NCBI RefSeq assembly: GCF_028687615.1
Contig: NZ_JAQTZU010000004.1
Coordinates: 109,606 to 173,605 of the forward strand
DNA: 64,000 bases
Reading direction: 5' to 3'
Source: Methylovulum sp.
GTDB taxonomy: Bacteria; Pseudomonadota; Gammaproteobacteria; Methylococcales; Methylomonadaceae
The notes under the pieces are model-generated. The model had not been told where the DNA came from, made no database searches, and worked only from the letters and a program-made list of their open reading frames with translations. Position numbers and translations under genes: made by a program. Of this stretch, positions 7,169 through 15,866 are shown piece by piece (the stretch's first letter is position 1; every line of letters starts with the position of its first letter).

Positions 7169-10111
7169 TTATCCCATCAACAGCGCCTTAATTTCCGGCA
7201 CACACGAACCGCAATTCGTGCCGGCCTTCAAGCACTTACCCACGTCCTGCGGAGTTTTCAAACTTTGCGTTTTTATCGCATCGCAAATCGCCTTCTCACC
7301 GATGTTAAAACACGCGCAAACGATGGCGCCGACATCGGCGACACCCGGCGGCGGCTTGCCCGTCAACAGCGCGAGCCGCTCTTGGCGGGTTAATTCCTCT
7401 TGTGCAAACAAGCCGGTCAGCCAGTTGCGTTCGGGCAGATTGGCGTGGGCGGCAATAAAGACTATGCTGTCCACGCGCTTATCAATAAATCGGGCGGCGC
7501 GGTACAACCCCAGGTTTGGGTCTTGATATTCCTGCCACTGCGCGTTTTCATCGTCGTCTAATTGGCTTTGCGCCCAATCTTGCCAATTCGTCGGCACAAC
7601 TTTGCCGGCCAATTCGTAGCGGTAAAACTGCTCGCCTTTGATTTTTACCCAATAATCGCTGTTTAGACCTTTCAGGTTTGATAAACCTGAAAGGTCTGCT
7701 ATTCCCAATTCCCGCCGCGACAACACAAAACCATACCAAGCGGCGGCATAAGGTTTGATGCGGACTGGCGTGTGTTTGCATTCCGGCTGTTTGGACACCG
7801 GATCAACAACGGGATTGACCAACGCACCTACACGCCCGTCGCTGGCGAGTTGCTGCGTCCAGTGCATGGGTACAAACACATTGCCGCGCTGGATGCTGTC
7901 GGTAATTTGCACACGCACCGTCATGCCGCCCCAGCGAGTTTCCAGGCTAGCCAAGCTGTTGTGCATGAGCTGGAAAACGTCCGCATCATCGGGATGCACT
8001 TCGACAAACGGTTCGGGTTTGTGTTGGTTGAGTTTGGGCGCAAGCCCGGTGCGGGTCATCGTGTGCCATTGGTCGCGCAACCGGCCCGTGTTTAAAATTA
8101 ACGGATAATCGGCATCGGGCGGATTGACAGGCGGCCTCGGTACGATGGCGATAAACTGCGCTTTGCCGGACGGCGTGAAATAACGGGCATCCTCAAACAG
8201 CCTCGCCGTGCCATTGGGATGCTGTGCATTGACAGGCCATTGCACGGGTTGCAGCGCGTCATAAGCTTCGATGGAAATGTCGGCGAACGCGGAAATGTCA
8301 AAATCGCGGCTGCCATTGTTCTCAAAACCGGACAAGGCGGCATGTTCGCGGAAAATCTCCGCCGGATGTTGGAACGCGAACGCCTCTTTAAAGCCCATGC
8401 GCCGGGCGACTTGGCAGATGATCCACCAATCGGGCTGGGCGTTGCCCGCGCCCCCCAGGGATGGGGGAAGTGCGGCGGCGGGTAGGGAACCCGCGCCGCC
8501 GACCCCCACGGACGGGGGAAGTGCGGCGGCGGGTAGGGAACCCGCGCCGCCGACCCCCACGGACGGGGGAAGTGCGGCGGCGGGTAGGGAACCCGCGCCA
8601 CCGCCCCCCAGGGACGGGGGAAGTGCGGCGGCGGGTAGGGAACCCGCGCCACCGCCGTTGAACAAACTGCGTTGGCGGGAAATGCGCCGTTCGGAATTGG
8701 TCACCGTACCGTTTTTCTCGCTCCAGCCTTGCGCGGGTAGCAGGACGTGCGCGAAGGCAGCGGTGTCGGTGTCGGCGATGCAATCGGAAACGACGACAAA
8801 CGGGCAGCGTTGCAGCGCGGTTTTCACTTTATCGGCGTCCGGCAAGCTGACCACCGGATTTGTCCCCATAATCCACACGGCTTTGACTTTGCCGTTGTAG
8901 ATGGCATCGAACAAGGCCACGGCGGGTAGGCCGCCTTGCTGCGGGATATTGTCGGTCTGCCAAAACCGTGCGACTCGGTCAATGTCGCCCGGCGTGGCAA
9001 AATCCATGTGTGCGGCGAGCTGGTGCGCCAAACCGCCGACTTCGCGTCCGCCCATCGCGTTGGGTTGTCCGGTCAACGAGAACGGCCCCATGCCGGGTTT
9101 GCCTATGCGTCCGGTGGCGAGATGGCAGTTGATGATGCTGTTGACTTTGTCGGTGCCGCTGGTGGATTGGTTGACGCCTTGGCTGTACAGGCTCAGGACT
9201 TTTTCGGTGGCGGTGAACCAGTCGTAAAATTGTTGCACGGCTTCGGGGGTGAGTTGGCAAGTTGCCGCGACATGTTCGAGAGTCGCGCCGCTAGAGGCGG
9301 CTAGGGCGAGTTCAAATCCTTCGGTGTGGTTGTCGATGAAGTCGGAGTCAATGTAGGTTGGGTTGAGTGTGCGAACCCCGACAATAATACGTCCTCTGTT
9401 GGGGTTAGCACACTCACCCCAAGCTACCAAATAATTCAACAAACCATTAAACAAGGTCGTATCGCTACCCGCCGCCAACGGCAAATGCAAATCGGCAATA
9501 TCACAAGTGGCGGTGCGGCGAGGGTCGATGACGACGATTTTCAGATTCGGATTGGCCTCCTTCGCGGCGCGGATGCGCTGGAAACTGACGGGGTGGCACC
9601 ACGCGGTGTTCGAGCCGATCAGCACGATCAGATCCGCCAATTCCAGGTCTTCGTAACAGCACGGCACGGCATCCGCACCAAACGCCCGTTTATGGCCCGC
9701 CACCGACGACGACATGCACAAGCGGCTGTTGGTGTCGATATTAGCATTGCCGATAAAGCCTTTCATCAGCTTATTGGCGACGTAGTAATCCTCGGTCAAC
9801 AACTGCCCCGAACCGTAAATGGCGACGCTGTCCTTGCCGTGTTTTGCCATCGTGTCCAGCAAAGTGTTGGCGACTAAATCCAGCGCGTCTTCCCAGCTAG
9901 TCGCTTGACCGTGGATGTGCGGTTCCAGCAAACGGCCTTGTAACTCAACCGTCTCGCCCAACGCCGAACCCTTGGAGCATAACCTGCCAAAATTGGCGGG
10001 ATGGGTTTTGTCGCCTTTGATCTGGACTTGGCGGTTTCCAGCACCGACCGTGGCGGTGATGCCGCAGCCTACGCCGCAGTAGGGGCAGGTGGTTTGGATG
10101 GTTTGGGTCAT
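7169..10111 (-). CDS. nasA: Assimilatory nitrate reductase, catalytic subunit
   Basis: This cytoplasmic molybdopterin enzyme (980 residues) reduces nitrate to nitrite for assimilation. The N-terminus has the [4Fe-4S] cysteines C9, C12, C16 and C45 (CPYCGVGCG…RLCSKG), followed by molybdopterin oxidoreductase domains and the C-terminal dinucleotide-binding domain. It ends with a BFD-like [2Fe-2S] domain (about 925-976; CACFNIGE…GTNCGSC), which is common in NasA. The ATG at 10111 gives the canonical N-terminus; the open frame extends upstream to 10150 but would overlap the toxin gene. Two oddities: four 51-bp repeats add about 68 residues near 486-553, and a 31-bp palindrome encodes residues near 805-815. 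It lies downstream of two toxin-antitoxin pairs that separate it from the nirBD block. Confidence 0.93.
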   Translation of the reverse strand: MTQTIQTTCPYCGVGCGITATVGAGNRQVQIKGDKTHPANFGRLCSKGSALGETVELQGRLLEPHIHGQATSWEDALDLVANTLLDTMAKHGKDSVAIYGSGQLLTEDYYVANKLMKGFIGNANIDTNSRLCMSSSVAGHKRAFGADAVPCCYEDLELADLIVLIGSNTAWCHPVSFQRIRAAKEANPNLKIVVIDPRRTATCDIADLHLPLAAGSDTTLFNGLLNYLVAWGECANPNRGRIIVGVRTLNPTYIDSDFIDNHTEGFELALAASSGATLEHVAATCQLTPEAVQQFYDWFTATEKVLSLYSQGVNQSTSGTDKVNSIINCHLATGRIGKPGMGPFSLTGQPNAMGGREVGGLAHQLAAHMDFATPGDIDRVARFWQTDNIPQQGGLPAVALFDAIYNGKVKAVWIMGTNPVVSLPDADKVKTALQRCPFVVVSDCIADTDTAAFAHVLLPAQGWSEKNGTVTNSERRISRQRSLFNGGGAGSLPAAALPPSLGGGGAGSLPAAALPPSVGVGGAGSLPAAALPPSVGVGGAGSLPAAALPPSLGGAGNAQPDWWIICQVARRMGFKEAFAFQHPAEIFREHAALSGFENNGSRDFDISAFADISIEAYDALQPVQWPVNAQHPNGTARLFEDARYFTPSGKAQFIAIVPRPPVNPPDADYPLILNTGRLRDQWHTMTRTGLAPKLNQHKPEPFVEVHPDDADVFQLMHNSLASLETRWGGMTVRVQITDSIQRGNVFVPMHWTQQLASDGRVGALVNPVVDPVSKQPECKHTPVRIKPYAAAWYGFVLSRRELGIADLSGLSNLKGLNSDYWVKIKGEQFYRYELAGKVVPTNWQDWAQSQLDDDENAQWQEYQDPNLGLYRAARFIDKRVDSIVFIAAHANLPERNWLTGLFAQEELTRQERLALLTGKPPPGVADVGAIVCACFNIGEKAICDAIKTQSLKTPQDVGKCLKAGTNCGSCVPEIKALLMG
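7666..7696. repeat. 31-bp palindrome, family P, copy 2, inside nasA
   Basis: GACCTTTCAGGTTT and AAACCTGAAAGGTC flank a three-base centre. It is read in frame in nasA as about ten residues (SGLSNLKGL), so the palindrome has become part of the protein. Confidence 0.8.
8453..8656. repeat. Four tandem 51-bp units inside nasA
   Basis: Four near-identical 51-bp units follow one another. Each contains GGCGGCGGGTAGGGAACCC, itself part of an imperfect palindrome with the GCGCCGCC that follows. The unit length is a multiple of three, and on the coding strand each unit gives 17 residues built around GSLPAAALPPS. Units differ only at a few bases (for example Val-Gly-Val against Leu-Gly-Gly). The array interrupts a variable loop between the conserved NSERRISRQR and PDWWI segments of NasA. 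Confidence 0.9.
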
Positions 10112-10127
10112 GAAGATAAAGAAAGTG

Positions 10128-10514
10128 TCATAACAATTGGATGCTGGCATGTTTGCCGAGGCGTTTGTCGAAAGTGTGTAAAGGCGCGTTAGCGTCCAAG
10201 CTCTCAGCCAAAATCAGGCAATCGGCAAATCCCGCTTGGCTTTGTTTAAACAAATCTAGTGCAGTTTTAAAAATGGCTTGGCGTTGCAAAATAAAAGCGG
10301 GATTAAGTAGCAAATGCTCCAACACTCCCAATAAAGCTGCTTTGTCTATTTTGTAGGTTTTTGTCAGCACCCAAATTGTTTCTACTTGCACGATTTGCGG
10401 GACGTACACACTTTCGGCATTTTCGACCAACTCGCGGGCAATTTTAGTTTGTTCAGTTTGTCCGGTATCCTCGACAATGACGCGGACTAACACGTTGGTG
10501 TCAATCGTTATCAC
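10128..10514 (-). CDS. PIN-domain toxin (VapC-like ribonuclease)
   Basis: The 128-residue protein begins ITIDTNVLVR, the first acidic block of PIN nucleases, and has the later blocks ADCLILAESL and TFDKRLGK with the remaining acidic residues. The PIN fold is a metal-dependent RNase; in VapC-type pairs it cleaves tRNA or rRNA and is blocked by the cognate antitoxin. The GTG at 10514 was preferred because GGAG lies six bases before it and it overlaps the antitoxin stop; a longer TTG start at 10544 is possible. It ends 17 bases before the nasA start. Confidence 0.75.
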   Translation of the reverse strand: MITIDTNVLVRVIVEDTGQTEQTKIARELVENAESVYVPQIVQVETIWVLTKTYKIDKAALLGVLEHLLLNPAFILQRQAIFKTALDLFKQSQAGFADCLILAESLDANAPLHTFDKRLGKHASIQLL

Positions 10515-10812
10515 GCGTTGCTCCGGCGACGATGCCTTGCTCAATGTCTTCCAAGGTGGCAGTAAGCGTTGTTTTCACCAAACCAAATGCCGAAGCGGCA
10601 GTTAGCTGTGCAACATTATGTGACTTCGCCAAATCTTCCCCGGTCAAACCTTCAGTAAGATTTGTCAATAAAGTGTTAAGGCGGGTTTGATCGGGTGGTG
10701 TAACGGATTCATCCAGCAACACCAAAACCCGTAAATTCACGCCATCGGGGATAGAATTTGGAAGATGGATGATGTGGTTTTGGGCAGTGGCTTCAAATTC
10801 AATGGCTTGCAT
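10501..10812 (-). CDS. Antitoxin of the PIN-domain pair
   Basis: This 103-residue protein lies immediately upstream of the PIN toxin and overlaps it by 14 bases, the usual order for such pairs. The N-terminal part (IEFEATAQNHIIHLPNSIPDG) is a short beta-rich segment like that of AbrB/DUF-type antitoxins, in which HLP precedes the DNA-binding strand pair. The C-terminal part would wrap the toxin. The precise family could not be named, so the function rests mostly on the gene pairing. Confidence 0.6.
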   Translation of the reverse strand: MQAIEFEATAQNHIIHLPNSIPDGVNLRVLVLLDESVTPPDQTRLNTLLTNLTEGLTGEDLAKSHNVAQLTAASAFGLVKTTLTATLEDIEQGIVAGATRDND

Positions 10813-10892
10813 GGTTCTTCCTGTTGTTGATCAGTATTGTAGATACCGTCTTAAAACCCAAGAGTCAAGGCTGTTCATACGCCGATCCTAAA

Positions 10893-11207
10893 TTAAAACC
10901 CCGCCAACAAAAAATCCACCGCACCGACAATCTCATTTCGATAGCTCGCAAGATTGGAAATGGTTTTACCTAATTCCTTTCTCGGTATGCTGGCAAGCTG
11001 TGGCGTTAGCAGCAAATAATTTTCCCCGTCAATTTCCACCTTAGGTGTCAGCCGCGTCATGCCGCGTGTCGGTGTTCCGGCTGGACATAGCGGAATAACC
11101 ACAGTGCTTGCCAGATCGCCCAGCAAATCGCTTTGCACATCCAATAGGTAAGGAACCAAGCCCTTGGTTTTGGGGTTGCGGTTTTCGTACAAGTCGAATT
11201 GCGGCAT
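10893..11207 (-). CDS. ccdB: CcdB-type toxin
   Basis: The 104-residue protein matches CcdB throughout: the start MPQFDLYENRNP, the central YLLDVQSDLL, RLTPKVEIDGENYLLLTPQLASIP, and the end EIVGAVDFLLAGF. In plasmid F the equivalent C-terminal Trp-Gly-Ile residues are essential for gyrase poisoning; here the C-terminus is AGF, as in many chromosomal CcdB proteins, so toxicity cannot be assumed. Its ATG overlaps the ccdA stop by one base (TGATG), indicating coupled translation. Confidence 0.85.
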   Translation of the reverse strand: MPQFDLYENRNPKTKGLVPYLLDVQSDLLGDLASTVVIPLCPAGTPTRGMTRLTPKVEIDGENYLLLTPQLASIPRKELGKTISNLASYRNEIVGAVDFLLAGF

Positions 11208-11452
11208 CAGAAACTCCGCAAATCATCGGCGAAGGTGCCATGTTCCTCAACGTAACGGTTGTATTCAGTTATTGCGGCTTGGTTTTCGGCAAGCCACGCG
11301 GCACTTTGTTTTTGCCGGACCAGCTCGACCAGTTTCTGCTCCAGTGCGGCGGATAGGTTAATGTCCAGTTCTTTGGCTTGTTTCAACAAATCGCTGTTGA
11401 CGGTGACGTTGGTTGGTTTTTTGGTGGCGGATACGTTATATAAAGCTTGCAT
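11207..11452 (-). CDS. ccdA: CcdA-type antitoxin
   Basis: The 81-residue protein has a ribbon-helix-helix N-terminal part (KKPTNVTVNSDLLKQAKELDINLS) and a C-terminal tail (WLAENQAAITEYNRYVEEHG) that in the family binds CcdB. The ATG at 11452 has AGGAG seven bases upstream; the reading frame also extends to 11470 without such a site. CcdA represses its own operon, so the promoter probably lies at 11453-11497, in the short gap after the upstream reductase gene. Confidence 0.85.
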   Translation of the reverse strand: MQALYNVSATKKPTNVTVNSDLLKQAKELDINLSAALEQKLVELVRQKQSAAWLAENQAAITEYNRYVEEHGTFADDLRSF

Positions 11453-11497
11453 GGCATAACTCCTGTGCATTGTTTGTGTTGGTTATTATGCGCATTA

Positions 11498-12712
11498 TTA
11501 TATCTGGTTTTGCCCAAAAATCATCCCTTCCCGCATCCAGGTAATATCCTCACCTTTTTCCAATAATTCCTGATACCAAGACCCATCCGCCGTATCGCCA
11601 TACAACACTGCCCCGACCAACTTGCCCGCCTTAATCACCAGCTTTTTATAAATCCCCAGGGCCGCGTCGGTGAAATGGATGGTTTCGGTTTGTGCGTCGC
11701 CCCAAAAATCTCCTACCGAGAACAAATTAATGCCCGTCACTTTCAATTTGGTGGACGTGGGCAGGGTGATGTATTGCGCCACACCGTGTGCGCTCAAATG
11801 ATTGGCGCAGACTTTCGCCTGTTCAAACAAGGGCGCGACCAAGCCAAACGTGTCGCCGCGATGCTGGATACATTCGCCGACCGCGTAGATGCTGGGGTCG
11901 AAACTTTGTAGCGTGTCGTTGACGACGATGCCGCGCTCGCAATACAGGCCAGATGCTTGCGCCAACGCGATATTGGGACGCACACCGACTGCGGTGACGA
12001 ATAGGTCACAAGGCAGTCGGCCACCATCGGCAAAGGCCACGGCGCGGACATGCCCGTTATCATCCTCCAATAATGCCTGGGTCTTCGCCGCCATTTTGAA
12101 TTTGATGCCGCGTTGTTCCAAGGCCACCTGCAAGAGTTTGGCGGCGGGCCTGTCAAGTTGGCGGTTTAGCAATATCTCGTTGTTGTGGATCACGGTCACG
12201 TCCATGCCGCGTTGCACTAGGCCGTTGGCGGCTTCCAAACCCAACAGGCCACCGCCCAGCACCACGGCATGGTTATGGCTTTGGCTGTAGGCGAGCATGG
12301 TTTCCACGTCAACCATATCGCGGAAACTGACCACGCCATCTAAATTGTTGCCGGGGATGTCCGGTCTGACCGCGTTGGAACCGGTGGCGATCAACAGGCG
12401 GTCATAGCTTGCCACCGTGCCGTCTTGGGCGTGGACTTGTTTCTTGGCGCGGTCTAGGCGCACCACGGTTTTGTTTTCCCCGGCATGTAGGCGGATGCCG
12501 TTATCGCTATACCATTGGCGGTCATTGATGACAATATCGCCAATATTCTTTTCTCCGCTCAATACCGATGACAGCAGGATACGGTTGTAATTGCCATGCG
12601 GTTCGGCACCGAACACGGTGATTTCATATTTATCCGGCGCGGCGGCGAGCAATTCCTCTACCGTGCGCATCCCCGCCATGCCGTTGCCGATGACGACTAA
12701 TTTTTGTTTCAC
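11498..12712 (-). CDS. nasB: FAD/NAD(P)H reductase of nitrate/nitrite assimilation (NasB/NirB N-terminal type)
   Basis: The 404-residue protein is a pyridine nucleotide-disulfide oxidoreductase with GNGMAGMRTVEELL at the N-terminus (FAD), GGGLLGLEAANGL (NAD) and AVGECIQHRGDTFGLVAPLFEQAK near the C-terminus. The last motif and overall similarity place it with the N-terminal half of NirB and with NasB, which passes electrons from NAD(P)H to nitrate reductase. It lacks the BFD [2Fe-2S] and sirohaem parts of full NirB. It follows nirD in the same direction with a palindrome in between, and a role as electron donor for NasA is inferred from context. Confidence 0.75.
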   Translation of the reverse strand: MKQKLVVIGNGMAGMRTVEELLAAAPDKYEITVFGAEPHGNYNRILLSSVLSGEKNIGDIVINDRQWYSDNGIRLHAGENKTVVRLDRAKKQVHAQDGTVASYDRLLIATGSNAVRPDIPGNNLDGVVSFRDMVDVETMLAYSQSHNHAVVLGGGLLGLEAANGLVQRGMDVTVIHNNEILLNRQLDRPAAKLLQVALEQRGIKFKMAAKTQALLEDDNGHVRAVAFADGGRLPCDLFVTAVGVRPNIALAQASGLYCERGIVVNDTLQSFDPSIYAVGECIQHRGDTFGLVAPLFEQAKVCANHLSAHGVAQYITLPTSTKLKVTGINLFSVGDFWGDAQTETIHFTDAALGIYKKLVIKAGKLVGAVLYGDTADGSWYQELLEKGEDITWMREGMIFGQNQI

Positions 12713-12722
12713 ATCAATACCT

Positions 12723-12789
12723 GTAGGGTACGCTGTGCGTACCTTTGATTGTTGTTCAAATTAACAATGGTACGCACAGCGTACCCTAC
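12723..12789. repeat. Long palindrome between nirD and the reductase gene
   Basis: Perfect 21-bp arms (12723-12743 and 12769-12789; core GTAGGGTACGCTGTGCG) flank a 25-base A/T-rich loop. It lies between nirD and the FAD reductase gene on the same transcript. It could be a mobile repeat, an mRNA-stability hairpin or a partial terminator; no T-run follows. Confidence 0.7.
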
Positions 12790-12823
12790 GCCTTGCTAGT
12801 TGCAACCAAGATGGCCACGATCC

Positions 12824-13147
12824 TTACCAACTGATCTGCACCCGTCCGTTCACTATCTGCGCGGTATAGGCCGGAATCTGCACGGCGGCATCTTCCAAAC
12901 ATTGGCCTGTTTCCAGATTGAAATGCTGCTTATATAACGGTGAGGCCACGACAGCTTGTCCGCTAATGTCGCCAATCAGTCCACGCGATAGCACGTTGGC
13001 TTGCCCGAATGGATCAAAATTGCTGATCGCGTAAACCTTTTGGCTGTTGGCAAAATAAAACACCGCAATTTGTTGGTCTTGCACTAGGGCGCAGATGCCG
13101 GAATCCGGTTGCAAATCTGCTGCGCCACAGACATCAAACCAAACCAT
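12824..13147 (-). CDS. nirD: Nitrite reductase [NAD(P)H] small subunit
   Basis: The 107-residue protein has the NirD pattern: a Rieske-like fold without cluster ligands, with AISNFDPFGQANVLSRG followed by VASPLYKQHFNLETG and a short C-terminal strand VNGRVQI. NirD assists NirB in six-electron reduction of nitrite to ammonia. Its ATG overlaps the nirB stop by one base (TGATG), so translation is coupled. A GTG one codon earlier is less likely. Confidence 0.9.
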   Translation of the reverse strand: MVWFDVCGAADLQPDSGICALVQDQQIAVFYFANSQKVYAISNFDPFGQANVLSRGLIGDISGQAVVASPLYKQHFNLETGQCLEDAAVQIPAYTAQIVNGRVQISW

Positions 13148-15678
13148 CACGCCACCTCCAGGATTTTGAAATGTTTACGTTCATCTTCATTGGCGGGGCG
13201 GATTTGCCCGCGTTCTTCAACAAACACCACATTGTCGTCGGGCTGGTCGCTGTTGATGAAGTGGCGGAAGCGTTTCAGCTTGTCTTCGTTTTCTATCGTG
13301 GTCTTCCATTCACATTGGTAAGTGTCTATGACCCGCGCCATTTGCTGCTCCAGCTCACCGCACAAGCCCAGCTTGTCGGTTATCACCACCGATTTGAGAT
13401 AATCCAGGCCGCCTTCCATGTTTTCCATCCAGACGGACGTGCGTTGCAGGCGGTCGGCGGTGCGGACGTAGAACATCAGGAAGCGGTCGATGTATTGGAT
13501 CAATGTCGCTTTATCCAAACCCGTGGCGAACAAATCGGCGTGGCGCGGTTTCATGCCGCCATTGCCGCAGACGTAGAGGCTCCAGCCGTTTTCGGTGGCG
13601 ATCACCCCGACATCTTTGCCTTGCGCTTCGGCGCATTCGCGGGTGCAGCCGGACACCGCGAACTTGATTTTGTGCGGGGAACGCAAGCCTTTGTAGCGGT
13701 TTTCCAATTCGATGGCGAGTCCGACCGAATCATCGACACCGTAGCGGCACCAGGTGCTGCCGACGCAAGATTTTACGGTGCGCAAGGATTTGCCATACGC
13801 GTGTCCGGTTTCAAATCCGGCATCTATCAGCTCCTTCCAAATCGCCGGCAATTGCTCCAAACGCGCACCGAACAAATCAATGCGCTGACCGCCGGTAATT
13901 TTGGTGTAAAGCTGGTATTTTTTGCCGACTCGGCCCAGCGCAATCAACATATCTGGGCTGATTTCGCCGCCCGCAATGCGTGGCACGACCGAGTAAGTGC
14001 CGTCTTTCTGCATGTTGGCCAAGAAGGTGTCGTTGGTGTCCTGCAAGCCCAGATGTTCTTGCTTGAGGATGTAATCGTTCCAGTGCGAGGCCAGTATCGA
14101 CGCAACCGCTGGTTTGCAAATCTCGCAGCCGTGGCCTTTGCCGTGTTTGCCCAGCAATTCGGCAAAGCTTTTGATTTCGCCGATGCGGACTAGGTTGTAC
14201 AGATCCTGGCGCGTGTAGGCGAAATGCTCGCAGAGGTCAGTGTTGACTTCATAACCGTGTTTGGCGAGTTCGCAATTTAAGACCGATTTCAACAACGGCA
14301 CACAACCGCCGCAGCCTGTGCCGGCTTTGGTTGCGGCTTTCAAGGCGTTGAGCGTGGTGCAACCCGCCTCAATCGCCGAACAAACCGTGGCTTTGCTGAC
14401 CTCGTAGCAAGAACAGATTTGCGCGGTGGCGGGCAGCGCATCGGGACCTAAGCCTGCGGGTTCGCCGGATAGACGCGGCAAGATCAGCGAATCGGGGTTC
14501 TCTGGTAATTCGATACCGTTTTGGCAATACTGCAACAGCGTGCCGTATTCGTTGGCATCACCGACCAACACCGCGCCTAGCAAGCGTTTGTTGTCGGGGC
14601 AAACCACCAAACGTTTGTAGACCTCGCTGGCACCGTTTTGGTAATGGTAGACCAACGCGCCTTGGGTGCGGGCGTGGGCGTCGCCGATGCTGGCGACATC
14701 CACGCCCATCAGTTTCAGCTTGGTGCTCATGTCCGCACCCGTGAAGCTGGCTTCACCGCCCGCCAATCCGGCGATGACGGTACGCGCCATCGCATAACCC
14801 GGCGCGACCAGCCCAAAAATCATGCCGTTCCATAACGCGCATTCGCCTATCGCGTAAATGTCCGGGTCAGAGGTTTGGCATTGGTTGTTGATGACGATGC
14901 CGCCACGCTGTCCAATCTCTAATCCACAGCTACGGGCAATATCGTCACGCGGGCGGATGCCTGCCGAGAACAGCACCACGTCCGTTTCCAGCTCTTCGCC
15001 ATCGGCAAAACACATTTTGTTGACGCAGTTGTCGCCATCCACAATTTGGGTGGTATTTTTGTTGGTATGCACGGTCACGCCCAAGGCTTCGATTTTGCGC
15101 CGCAACACCGCGCCGCCGCCTTCGTCAATCTGCACCGCCATCAGGCGCGGGGCGAATTCGACGACGTGGGTTTCAAGACCTAAGTCTTTTAAGGCTTTCG
15201 CCGCTTCCAACCCCAACAAACCGCCGCCGACCACCACGCCGATTTTGCTGGTAAGTGCCGCTGCCGTCATCGCTTCCAAATCTTCGATGGTGCGGTAGAC
15301 CAGGCAGTTTTTGCGCTCATGGCCTGGCACGGGCGGCACGAACGGGTAGGATCCGGTCGCCAGCACCAGTTTGTCATAGTGCACCGTCACGCCTTTTGCC
15401 GAGATGACGGTTTTCGCTTCGCGGTCTATGGTCGCGGCACGGTCGCCCAAATGGAGGGTGATGCCGTGGTTTTCAAAAAAACCTGCTTCAACTAACGACA
15501 AGTCCTCAGCGGTTTTGCCCGCGAAAAATTCCGACAAATGCACACGGTCATAAGCCGGGCGCGGCTCTTCGCAGAAGGTGATGATGTTGTAAGCGGACAC
15601 GGCGGGACTCGCCACCCATCCAGCCAAGAAATTTTGGCCGACCATGCCGTTACCGATGACCACTAATGTCTGTTTCAT
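13147..15678 (-). CDS. nirB: Nitrite reductase [NAD(P)H] large subunit
   Basis: This 843-residue cytoplasmic enzyme reduces nitrite to ammonium. The N-terminal half holds the FAD (GNGMVGQNFLAG) and NAD (GGGLLGLEAAKAL) domains, a BFD [2Fe-2S] domain follows (CSCYEVSKATVC…GTGCGGC), and the C-terminal half carries the sirohaem/[4Fe-4S] cysteines in CVGSTWC and SGCTRECAEA. Length is as expected. Transcription is probably controlled by the leader at 15804-15938, which combines a sigma-54-like promoter, two ANTAR-type hairpins and a terminator. nirD follows with overlapping codons. Confidence 0.95.
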   Translation of the reverse strand: MKQTLVVIGNGMVGQNFLAGWVASPAVSAYNIITFCEEPRPAYDRVHLSEFFAGKTAEDLSLVEAGFFENHGITLHLGDRAATIDREAKTVISAKGVTVHYDKLVLATGSYPFVPPVPGHERKNCLVYRTIEDLEAMTAAALTSKIGVVVGGGLLGLEAAKALKDLGLETHVVEFAPRLMAVQIDEGGGAVLRRKIEALGVTVHTNKNTTQIVDGDNCVNKMCFADGEELETDVVLFSAGIRPRDDIARSCGLEIGQRGGIVINNQCQTSDPDIYAIGECALWNGMIFGLVAPGYAMARTVIAGLAGGEASFTGADMSTKLKLMGVDVASIGDAHARTQGALVYHYQNGASEVYKRLVVCPDNKRLLGAVLVGDANEYGTLLQYCQNGIELPENPDSLILPRLSGEPAGLGPDALPATAQICSCYEVSKATVCSAIEAGCTTLNALKAATKAGTGCGGCVPLLKSVLNCELAKHGYEVNTDLCEHFAYTRQDLYNLVRIGEIKSFAELLGKHGKGHGCEICKPAVASILASHWNDYILKQEHLGLQDTNDTFLANMQKDGTYSVVPRIAGGEISPDMLIALGRVGKKYQLYTKITGGQRIDLFGARLEQLPAIWKELIDAGFETGHAYGKSLRTVKSCVGSTWCRYGVDDSVGLAIELENRYKGLRSPHKIKFAVSGCTRECAEAQGKDVGVIATENGWSLYVCGNGGMKPRHADLFATGLDKATLIQYIDRFLMFYVRTADRLQRTSVWMENMEGGLDYLKSVVITDKLGLCGELEQQMARVIDTYQCEWKTTIENEDKLKRFRHFINSDQPDDNVVFVEERGQIRPANEDERKHFKILEVA

Positions 15679-15733
15679 AACAACCTCTTAAGGTTTTTCT
15701 GGATTGCCTTTTGAATAGGAAAATCGAGCATTA

Positions 15734-15764
15734 GACCTTTCAGGTTTTTGAAACCTGAAAGGTC
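15734..15764. repeat. 31-bp palindrome, family P, copy 3, in the nirB leader
   Basis: The same perfect arms as at 2235-2265. It lies between the leader terminator and the nirB start, so it would form a hairpin in the nirB mRNA close to the ribosome-binding region. Confidence 0.8.
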
Positions 15765-15803
15765 TGAATACGCCTTGTCTAAAAAGCAGCCCGTTTTTCA
15801 GGC

Positions 15804-15858
15804 AAAAAAAAAGGTGTCTTCGTGCATAAGCTTAGGCTTACGCGCAAAAGACACCTTT
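15804..15858 (-). terminator. Leader terminator (attenuator) upstream of nirB
   Basis: Read on the nirB strand, AAAGGTGTCTT (15858-15848) pairs with AAGACACCTTT (15820-15810), with an inner stem of GCGTAAGC-like arms, and the T-run covers 15812-15804 (nine T). It is a strong intrinsic terminator placed before nirB rather than after a gene, so it must be passed for nirB expression. Two small hairpins lie just upstream at 15867-15909. Confidence 0.8.
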
Positions 15859-15866
15859 GTCTGATT

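Noticed and set aside
8453..8656. CRISPR-like array
   Set aside because: The units are contiguous with no spacers and lie in frame in nasA, so they are tandem coding repeats.
8098..8900. Several overlapping open frames on both strands with repeated RVGNPRHRR or PYPPPHFPRP
   Set aside because: They are shadows of the GC-rich 51-bp repeat inside nasA; the nasA frame explains the sequence.
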